Origin: an uncultured Bacilli bacterium
GTDB taxonomy: Bacteria > Bacillota_I > Bacilli_A > RF39 > UBA660
NCBI GenBank assembly: GCA_947628635.1
Contig: CANRAX010000020.1
Coordinates: 1 to 15,000 of the forward strand
Reading direction: 5' to 3'
Length of the DNA stretch: 15,000 nt
Below are positions 1 to 5,154 of this stretch, piece after piece. Position 1 is the first letter of the stretch, and every line of letters begins with the position of its first letter. The notes below the pieces were generated by a model. That model worked only from the letters and a program-made list of their open reading frames with translations, was not told the DNA's origin and did no database searches. Made by a program: the position numbers and the translations under genes.

Positions 1-209
1 AGTGCTACTCCAACACTGTGATCTAAATTTGAATACCAATATTTTACATTAAAACATTTAGAATAGTCTGTTCCACAACTCATGCTAATTGTGCTTATTC
101 TTTTCATTTCAGGAGTATCTATATAATCCAATAACCACTCAGGAAATATAGGAGATAGAATTTTAAAATAATCTTTAATTTCTTCATTTAAAGTATCATA
201 ATACTTCAT
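1..209 (-). CDS. HD-domain phosphohydrolase-like protein, N-terminal fragment
   Basis: Reading the minus strand from an ATG at 209-207 gives 69 open codons that run off the left end of the window. The protein starts MKYYDTLNEEIKDYF and reaches a segment reading YWYSNLDHSVGVAL, where the His of DHSVG fits the first metal-binding histidine of HD-superfamily hydrolases; the HD dyad itself would lie beyond the edge. A G-rich Shine-Dalgarno (GGGGGAAA) lies just upstream of the ATG. The substrate cannot be told; members act on nucleotides or phosphate esters, usually in the cytoplasm. It is divergent from the XRE-type gene, with 243 bases between them and no convincing minus-strand promoter. The coding call is fairly secure; the family is inferred from the sequence pattern alone. 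Confidence 0.72.
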   Translation of the reverse strand, partial: MKYYDTLNEEIKDYFKILSPIFPEWLLDYIDTPEMKRISTISMSCGTDYSKCFNVKYWYSNLDHSVGVA

Positions 210-354
210 CTTAATTTCCCCCACGTAAAAACTAACTACAATTATTTTATCAAAAAAATCTATTTTTTTCGAGACAATTAGGTAATTTTGTGCTAGAACA
301 TTATTAATGATTGAATCAATCCGTTTGGGTTTGAGATAAATAAAAATATAGAAA

Positions 355-386
355 AGCAAAGATTCTTTGCTAAAAAAACTTATAAT
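355..386 (+). promoter_or_regulatory. Palindromic operator candidate plus -10 box of the XRE-type gene
   Basis: A perfect inverted repeat, AGCAAAG-ATT-CTTTGCT, occupies 355-371. A perfect TATAAT lies at 381-386. The place where a -35 box would sit (358-363, AAAGAT) has no likeness to TTGACA and lies inside the palindrome. This is what an operator bound by a dimeric HTH protein over a weak promoter would look like. The nearby XRE-type protein is the natural candidate binder, which would mean autoregulation, but this is inference. A predicted start near 392 leaves a leader of about 60 bases before the ATG at 453. Confidence 0.5.
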
Positions 387-452
387 GTAAAAATAATTTG
401 ATAGAATAATTTGGCATTTAGTAATAAAGTGTTGATTGAAAGGAGGAAATTT

Positions 453-1187
453 ATGAATCTGGGTAAACAATTATTGAAAATAAGAAAGGATAATAAAATG
501 TCTCAAGAAGATTTTGCAGAACTTTTTAATGTAACTAGACAAACTATATCTAGTTGGGAAAATTCTAAAAGTTATCCAGATATAGAAACGCTTGTAAAAA
601 TAAGTAATCAATTTCATATTTCATTGGACATTTTATTAAAAGGTGATACCGAAATGATTAAAAATATTGATAGAAGTATAAAAGATAGCTCAAAGTATAA
701 AAAAATATTGCTTGTCATTAGTATAATTATTGGAATATTCATTTTAACTTTTGGTGGATATGTTATAAAATATTATTTTACAAAAAATAAATTAGAAACT
801 ACATTTGCAATAGCTTTAGAAGAAAATAATTTTAAAAAAAATAGAGATGGCTATTATTCTATGACTTATAAAGATAACATTGAATTTGGAGTGCCTAATC
901 AGAAAATGCCACCATTATTGAATTTTGATTTGAATTTTAATGTTCAGGATTTATATTGTGATATTAAAATGGAAGATGGGAAATATATGTCAGGCTTATG
1001 GACTGAATACAATGATTATAATTTTACAATATATGATAAAAATAACATAGTTATAGGTTCTTCTTCTAATTTAAAATCCAACAAAAACAATATAGAAAAA
1101 TTAAGTGAAGAATTAAACTATGATAAGAAGAAATTGCAAAAAATAATTGAAAAAGGTAATAGCTTATATAAAGAATTTTATAAGTAA
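453..1187 (+). CDS. Membrane-anchored XRE-family transcriptional regulator
   Basis: The 244-residue protein begins with a Cro/C1-type helix-turn-helix (about residues 4-62), with the typical SQEDFAELFNVTRQTISSWE pattern and the following PDIETLVKISNQFHISLDILL helices. A charged linker precedes a single hydrophobic segment (about 85-105). The remaining 140 residues, rich in Asn, Lys and Tyr, would be outside the membrane if the HTH is inside. I do not recognise that outer domain. The layout suggests a one-component sensor that binds DNA from the membrane. The ATG at 453 is chosen because a perfect AGGAGG sits at 441-446; a longer reading from a TTG at 411 would place the ribosome site inside the gene. 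Neighbours give no target beyond the divergent HD-type gene. Confidence 0.85.
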   Translation: MNLGKQLLKIRKDNKMSQEDFAELFNVTRQTISSWENSKSYPDIETLVKISNQFHISLDILLKGDTEMIKNIDRSIKDSSKYKKILLVISIIIGIFILTFGGYVIKYYFTKNKLETTFAIALEENNFKKNRDGYYSMTYKDNIEFGVPNQKMPPLLNFDLNFNVQDLYCDIKMEDGKYMSGLWTEYNDYNFTIYDKNNIVIGSSSNLKSNKNNIEKLSEELNYDKKKLQKIIEKGNSLYKEFYK

Positions 1188-1448
1188 TTAATTAAGTTTG
1201 TATGATAAAAATTGTTATAAAAATCATATATTATTAGCAATCTTAATATAGTCTTTAACTATCATTAAACCAATTTGCCACGATATAAAAAGATTTAGAT
1301 TTTTAAACTTCATTTATAAATCTTTGGATTGTTTTATATTTTCTTTCAGTTCAATAAAGTATGATAACACAACATTTTTACTGAAAATTGATAATAATTA
1401 ATCTAAATTAAGGCAAGTGTTTAAAAAAAGTGTGTAAACAAAAAAAGG
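1188..1448. other. Non-coding interval between the XRE-type gene and rpsP promoter
   Basis: I see no credible gene in these roughly 260 bases. Two inverted repeats are visible. AAAGATTTA (1289-1297) pairs with TAAATCTTT (1317-1325) across a 19-base loop. TGTTTA (1418-1423) pairs with TAAACA (1435-1440) across 11 bases, just upstream of the rpsP promoter. Neither has the GC content of a strong terminator. The stretch marks the junction between the accessory-looking left edge and the conserved rpsP block; ffh, commonly next to rpsP in Bacilli, is not here. Confidence 0.6.
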
Positions 1449-1463
1449 TTGACATGCCTTTTT
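1441..1463 (+). terminator. Weak hairpin, possible terminator, enclosing the rpsP -35 box
   Basis: AAAAAGG (within 1442-1448) and CCTTTTT (1457-1463) form a 7-bp stem around the 8-base loop TTGACATG. It is followed by a T-rich run broken by G at 1464 and 1470. It could end the transcript of the upstream regulator gene. With only two G-C pairs it is weak, and the same bases carry the -35 box of rpsP. Confidence 0.35.
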
Positions 1464-1477
1464 GTTTTTGTTAAAAT
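1449..1477 (+). promoter_or_regulatory. Sigma-A promoter of rpsP
   Basis: A perfect -35 box TTGACA (1449-1454) is separated by exactly 17 bases from TAAAAT (1472-1477), which matches the -10 consensus in five of six positions. The predicted start near 1484 leaves a short leader of about 23 bases containing the Shine-Dalgarno GGAGGG at 1495-1500. This is the strongest promoter in the window, as expected for a ribosomal protein gene. Confidence 0.88.
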
Positions 1478-1506
1478 ATAATCAGTTAAGAAATGGAGGG
1501 AATAAT

Positions 1507-1782
1507 ATGGCTGTTAAAATTAGATTAACAAGATTAGGAGCTAAGAAAAGACCTAGTTATCGAATTGTTGCTACGGACTCTAGAAAATCTAGAGATGGGG
1601 AATATCTTGAATTGATTGGAACTTATCAACCTATCAATGATAGTGAAGTAAAAATTAACGAAGAATTAGCTTTAAAATGGCTAAATCGTGGAGCTATTCC
1701 AACAGATACAGTTAGAAATTTATTTAGTAAAGCTGGCATCATGAAGAAGTTTGCAGAATCAAAGTCTAAGAAAAGAGGTTAA
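1507..1782 (+). CDS. rpsP: 30S ribosomal protein S16
   Basis: S16 binds 16S rRNA in the body of the small subunit and helps its assembly. The 91-residue product starts MAVKIRLTRLGAKKRPSYRI, the S16 signature, and continues with the conserved VATDSRKSRDG, YLELIGTYQP, and ALKWLNRGAIPTDTVRNLFS segments. It has a basic tail, and its length is normal for the family. The ATG at 1507 is preceded by GGAGGG at 1495-1500, six bases away. A longer reading from 1462 would start inside the promoter spacer and is wrong. It is followed after two bases by khpA, so the two are certainly cotranscribed. Confidence 0.97.
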   Translation: MAVKIRLTRLGAKKRPSYRIVATDSRKSRDGEYLELIGTYQPINDSEVKINEELALKWLNRGAIPTDTVRNLFSKAGIMKKFAESKSKKRG

Positions 1783-1784
1783 TT

Positions 1785-2033
1785 ATGGATTTAGTAGAAT
1801 TAACTGAAATGATTGTAAAATCTTTGGTTCAAAATGAAGATGCTGTCAGTGTCAAAGAATTTCCTACTGATGAGGAAAATGTTATACTTATTCAAGTTAT
1901 GGTAGCTGAAGAAGATATGGGTAAAGTAATTGGTAAAGAAGGTAAATGTGCTAATGCAATTAGAACTTTAATCCAAGCTAGCAGCTCTTTAAAAGATAAT
2001 AAGTATGTAAAGATTGATATAGACAAGTTTTAA
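1785..2033 (+). CDS. khpA: KH-domain RNA-binding protein KhpA (YlqC family)
   Basis: This 82-residue protein is a single type II KH domain. The GxxG loop is GKEG, within VIGKEGKCANAIRTLIQA (about residues 48-65). In Gram-positive bacteria KhpA pairs with KhpB/Jag, binds RNA and affects cell division and cell length; this is family knowledge, not seen here. The start is two bases after the rpsP stop, and its Shine-Dalgarno (AAGAGG) lies inside the rpsP tail. In most Bacilli rimM, trmD and rplS follow; here an intrinsic terminator follows instead. Confidence 0.93.
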   Translation: MDLVELTEMIVKSLVQNEDAVSVKEFPTDEENVILIQVMVAEEDMGKVIGKEGKCANAIRTLIQASSSLKDNKYVKIDIDKF

Positions 2034-2059
2034 AGGGAAGTTTTTACTTTCTTTTTTTT
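2033..2059 (+). terminator. Intrinsic terminator after khpA
   Basis: AAGGGAAGT (2033-2041) pairs with ACTTTCTTT (2046-2054) through nine base pairs, two of them G-U, around a TTTT loop. The T run continues to 2059. It begins at the last base of the khpA stop codon and closes the two-gene rpsP-khpA unit. Confidence 0.7.
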
Positions 2060-2070
2060 ATTATCTGTTG

Positions 2071-2076
2071 TAAAAT
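2071..2076 (+). promoter_or_regulatory. Candidate -10 box upstream of uppS
   Basis: TAAAAT lies 18 bases before the uppS ATG, just after the khpA terminator. A promoter is expected here because the upstream unit ends. No good -35 box is found at 16-18 bases (2048-2053 reads TTTCTT), so the call rests on the -10 box and on position. Confidence 0.4.
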
Positions 2077-2094
2077 TAAAAAGAGGTATTAGAT

Positions 2095-2805
2095 ATGAAT
2101 AATGAATTAATTATCCCAAAACATATTGGTATTATTGTCGATGGGAATGGAAGATGGGCAACTGAAAGAGGCTTACCACGTAGTATGGGTCATAAAGTTG
2201 GTGCCGAAAATTTAAAAAAAATTTGTCTTTATTTGGATGAATTAGGAGTAAAATACTTATCTGTTTATGTTTTTTCAACTGAAAATTTTAAAAGAGACAA
2301 CAAAGAAGTAGATTTTTTGATGGACTTATTTGTTAAAATGTTTAAACAAGAATTCACGGAAATTATTGAAAGAGGAATTAAAGTTGTTTTTTCTGGTCGA
2401 AAAAATCGTCTAAGAAAAGAAGTTGTATCTGCAATGGAATATCTAGAGGAAGCGACATCTAAAAATCATGGTAGTTGTTTAAATATTTGTCTAAATTATG
2501 GTGGTCAAAGTGAAATAGTTGATATGACTAAAAAAGTTTGCACTATGTATAAAAATGGAGAAATATCTTTAGATGATATCGACGTTGATTTAGTAAGTAA
2601 AAACCTTTATCATGATTTGCCACCAGTTGACTTTCTTATAAGAACAAGTGGAGAATTAAGATTAAGTAACTTTATGTTATATCAATCTAGTTATGCAGAA
2701 TTATATTTTCCAGAAACTTATTTTCCTGATTTTAAAGAAGCTGATGTTGATAAAGCTCTTGAAGAATTTAATAAAAGAAATAGAAGATTTGGAGGAAACA
2801 AATGA
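2095..2805 (+). CDS. uppS: Undecaprenyl diphosphate synthase
   Basis: This cis-prenyltransferase condenses isopentenyl diphosphate onto farnesyl diphosphate to make the C55 lipid carrier for cell-wall precursors. The 236-residue protein shows DGNGRWA (residues 16-22, with the catalytic Asp16), GH at 32-33, the FSTENFKRD segment, and the C-terminal LIRTSGELRLSNFML-YQSSYAELYFPE block with its conserved Arg and Glu residues. Length is normal. Small departures are Val for Met before DGNGRWA and Phe for the usual Trp after STEN. The ATG has AAGAGG upstream. The gene overlaps cdsA by four bases (ATGA), so the two are translationally coupled. Confidence 0.97.
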   Translation: MNNELIIPKHIGIIVDGNGRWATERGLPRSMGHKVGAENLKKICLYLDELGVKYLSVYVFSTENFKRDNKEVDFLMDLFVKMFKQEFTEIIERGIKVVFSGRKNRLRKEVVSAMEYLEEATSKNHGSCLNICLNYGGQSEIVDMTKKVCTMYKNGEISLDDIDVDLVSKNLYHDLPPVDFLIRTSGELRLSNFMLYQSSYAELYFPETYFPDFKEADVDKALEEFNKRNRRFGGNK

Positions 2806-3602
2806 AAAAAAGAATTTTAAGTGCTATTATCTTAATTGCGGTATTTGTTCCATTTTTAATTGTTGGTGGAAAATCCTTTGCTTTTTTTACAACAATCCTT
2901 TCATTGTTTGCTTTATATGAACTTATAAACATTAGAGAAAGTAAAAAAGAATTTCCAACAATTGTTAAATTGTTTGCTTATATAATGGTTACTTTTTTTA
3001 CCTTACGAAATATTAATTCTATTACATTTGAATATACTTTAGATTATCGGATAATGTCTTTAATAATATTTGCCTTTCTTTTTCCAATAGTCTTCATAAA
3101 TGATAATAAAAAATACAATTTAAATGATTCTTTATTTCTAGTTGGAGCTGTACTATTTGTTGGACTTAGTTTTAATTTAATTACAATAGTACGTAATTTT
3201 GACATAACTTACATCATATATTTATTATTGATAACAACCATAACAGATACCTTTGCTTTATTTACAGGTATGTTAATTGGTAAAAGAAAAATTGCTCCTT
3301 TAATTTCACCTAATAAAACAATGGAAGGTTGTATAGGAGGCCTAATTATGGGTACTTTTGTTGCGACTACTTTCTATATGACAATTATTAATCCTAATAC
3401 TTCTTTAGTATTAGTAATTATGTTAACTGCTTTACTTTCAGCAATTGGTCAAATAGGGGATTTAATTTTTTCGGCTATAAAACGTTATTATGATAAAAAA
3501 GATTTTTCTAATTTAATTCCAGGTCATGGGGGTATCTTAGATAGATTTGATAGCCTAATCTTTGTTATTTTAGCATTTGTACTCCTTGTAGGAATAATAT
3601 AG
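2802..3602 (+). CDS. cdsA: Phosphatidate cytidylyltransferase (CDP-diglyceride synthase)
   Basis: CdsA is an integral membrane enzyme that turns phosphatidic acid and CTP into CDP-diacylglycerol, the branch point of phospholipid synthesis. The 266-residue protein has about eight hydrophobic segments. It carries the full family signature near the C terminus: SAIKRYYDKKD followed by NLIPGHGGILDRFD (about residues 225-250). The SPNKTMEG motif and an upstream TDTFA segment are also present. The start overlaps the uppS stop and is preceded by GGAGG at 2791-2795. In Bacillus, dxr usually sits between cdsA and the rseP homologue; here rseP follows at once. Confidence 0.96.
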   Translation: MKKRILSAIILIAVFVPFLIVGGKSFAFFTTILSLFALYELINIRESKKEFPTIVKLFAYIMVTFFTLRNINSITFEYTLDYRIMSLIIFAFLFPIVFINDNKKYNLNDSLFLVGAVLFVGLSFNLITIVRNFDITYIIYLLLITTITDTFALFTGMLIGKRKIAPLISPNKTMEGCIGGLIMGTFVATTFYMTIINPNTSLVLVIMLTALLSAIGQIGDLIFSAIKRYYDKKDFSNLIPGHGGILDRFDSLIFVILAFVLLVGII

Positions 3603-3604
3603 GA

Positions 3605-3620
3605 AGAGGTGATTTATACG
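3605..3620 (+). promoter_or_regulatory. Shine-Dalgarno of rseP with ambiguous start codon
   Basis: AGAGGTGAT (3605-3613) is the best Shine-Dalgarno match here, the same string that precedes priA. The only ordinary start codon in frame, GTG at 3609-3611, lies inside it. Four bases after the motif, where a start codon belongs, stands ACG (3618-3620). Either GTG is used with the weaker AGGA at 3601-3604, or ACG is used. Confidence 0.6.
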
Positions 3621-4667
3621 ACAATAATTTTAAACATTCTTTTATTTGTACTTATATTAGGTACAATCGTCTTTGTTCATGAATTTGGCCATTTTACATG
3701 GGCTAAATTAACAGGTGTTTATGTTTATGAATTTGCTATCGGTATGGGTCCAAAAATCTTATCTAAAAAAGGCAAAGAAACAGAATATACTTTAAGAGCA
3801 ATTCCTATTGGTGGCTTTTGTTCTTTAGCAGGTGAAGATGTATCAGATGATGAAACAAATAAAATTCCTGAAGATAGAAGATTACAAGGTAAAAGTCGTT
3901 TTCAAAGATTTTTAATTATGTTTTTTGGGGCTGGCAATAATTTTATATCTGCTATTTTAATACTATTTTTTATGGCTTTAATATGGGGTGGAAATACTAT
4001 GGAACCTAAAATTACAAAGGTTACCAAAGATTATCCAGCTTACTTAGCCGGGTTACGAGAAAATGATTATGTTAAAGAAATTAATGGTAAAAAAATTTCT
4101 ACGAGTGATGATATATCTCTCTATTTAGTTGTAGCTGATCCTAAAAAAGCAAGTACTTTTGTTATTTTAAGAGATAATAAAGAAATGACTTTTAAGGTAA
4201 AACCAAAAGTAGTTAAGAAGAAAAAGAAAACTACTTATGTATATGGTATAGACATGCACCAAAAGAAAACAACTGGTTTTGTTGCCGCTATTACTTACAC
4301 GATTAAAAAAACTGGTTCTATTTTTAAACAAATGGCTGTAACTGTTGGTTATCTATTTACTGGTGGTATTAAATTAAGTCAGCTTTCGGGACCAGTAGGT
4401 ATTTATTCGGTAGTAGGTCAGCAAAGTAAGGAAGGTATAGCCAGTATCTTATATTTAGTTGCCTTCTTAAGTATCAATGTTGGTTTTATTAATTTAATAC
4501 CATTCCCTGCATTTGATGGTGGACATATCTTATTTATTATAATTGAAGCCATTAAAGGTTCACCAGTAAATAATGAATTAGAAGCTAAAATAAATACTAT
4601 TGGACTTATCTTGTTAATGCTTTTGATGTTATTTGTTACATTTAATGATATCTTGCGATTGTTTTAA
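3609..4667 (+). CDS. rseP: Site-2 intramembrane metalloprotease (RseP/RasP family)
   Basis: This family cuts transmembrane segments of anti-sigma factors and signal-peptide remnants inside the membrane. In the 352-residue reading, the zinc site HEFGH is at 24-28 in the first membrane segment. A PDZ domain follows at about 130-200 (ITKVTKDYPAYLAGLRENDYV marks its start). The third zinc ligand lies in NLIPFPAFDGGH, with Asp303, in the second last membrane segment. Length suits the Gram-positive RasP type with one PDZ domain. The end is certain. The start is not: the GTG at 3609 is taken by default, but ACG at 3618 has ideal spacing and would give a protein three residues shorter. The gap from cdsA is only six bases. 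Its targets cannot be inferred from the neighbours. Confidence 0.94.
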   Translation: MIYTTIILNILLFVLILGTIVFVHEFGHFTWAKLTGVYVYEFAIGMGPKILSKKGKETEYTLRAIPIGGFCSLAGEDVSDDETNKIPEDRRLQGKSRFQRFLIMFFGAGNNFISAILILFFMALIWGGNTMEPKITKVTKDYPAYLAGLRENDYVKEINGKKISTSDDISLYLVVADPKKASTFVILRDNKEMTFKVKPKVVKKKKKTTYVYGIDMHQKKTTGFVAAITYTIKKTGSIFKQMAVTVGYLFTGGIKLSQLSGPVGIYSVVGQQSKEGIASILYLVAFLSINVGFINLIPFPAFDGGHILFIIIEAIKGSPVNNELEAKINTIGLILLMLLMLFVTFNDILRLF

Positions 4668-4690
4668 GAGAATATTTTGGGGTTGATAAA

Positions 4691-5083
4691 ATGATTTATA
4701 TTATTATAGTTCTTTCTAGTATTATGGCCTTTTACTTTTTTATAATGGCTTTTATTGGTGAAAAGCGAAGTAAGAAGCAAATAGAAGAAAACGATGAAGA
4801 AATAAGTGCTGAACTAGAAGAAAATGAAAACTTAAATAATTCTTATTATGAAATGCCACAGATAGAAAAGGTAAAAGACATTACTTATGGTATTCCACAA
4901 GTGTCTGTGGAAAGAGAAGAAAATACCACAGCTCAAATTCCCCAAATTGTGGAAAGTAGAACTATTGTCCAAACTACTCCAATAATAACTGCTAAAAATG
5001 AGGAAGTAGAAAATACAATAAATATACCTTCTTTTGTGGAAAAAAATGACGATAAAATTATTAATGATGATGAAGTTATTTAA
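4691..5083 (+). CDS. Single-pass membrane protein with acidic proline-motif tail
   Basis: I do not recognise this 130-residue protein. It opens with one hydrophobic segment (about residues 2-22), then a short basic patch (EKRSKK). That patch argues for the tail being in the cytoplasm. The tail is acidic and low in complexity. It contains recurring short motifs starting at 55, 68, 83, 96 and 112: MPQIEKV, IPQVSVE, IPQIVES, TPIITAK and IPSFVEK. The spacing of 13-16 residues suggests a string of docking motifs on a disordered tail, as in membrane anchors of division or envelope complexes; that is inference. GGGGTTGAT supports the ATG at 4691, 23 bases after rseP. A weak terminator follows. Confidence 0.8.
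   Translation: MIYIIIVLSSIMAFYFFIMAFIGEKRSKKQIEENDEEISAELEENENLNNSYYEMPQIEKVKDITYGIPQVSVEREENTTAQIPQIVESRTIVQTTPIITAKNEEVENTINIPSFVEKNDDKIINDDEVI
4893..4912. repeat. Inverted repeat inside the proline-motif gene
   Basis: TTCCACA (4893-4899) and TGTGGAA (4906-4912) form a perfect 7-bp inverted repeat around AGTGTC. Further CCACA or TGTGG copies lie nearby in the same gene. Part of this follows from the repeated Ile-Pro-Gln coding, so it may have no role as DNA or RNA. Confidence 0.4.
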
Positions 5084-5112
5084 GAGTTTTAAGCTTTTAA
5101 ATACTTTTTTTT
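5082..5112 (+). terminator. Weak intrinsic terminator
   Basis: AGTTTTAA (5085-5092) pairs with TTAAATACT (5097-5105) around a four-base loop with one bulged T. The stem can extend by A-T and G-U pairs into the T run at 5106-5112. It lies directly after the stop codon at 5081-5083. The stem is AT-rich, so it may be leaky. Confidence 0.45.
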
Positions 5113-5154
5113 ACAGAAAGTTATATTATGATACTTAAATAGGAGGTTTTAATA

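Noticed and set aside
1224..1313. A 29-codon minus-strand reading frame starting MKFKNLNLFISWQ between the XRE-type gene and rpsP
   Set aside because: No Shine-Dalgarno before the ATG, AT-rich random frames of this length are common, and I recognise no family. The in-frame stretch upstream, beyond a stop, did not make a convincing pseudogene.
1462..1506. N-terminal extension of rpsP by 15 codons
   Set aside because: It would start inside the spacer of the sigma-A promoter, upstream of the transcription start, and S16 begins at MAVKIRL.
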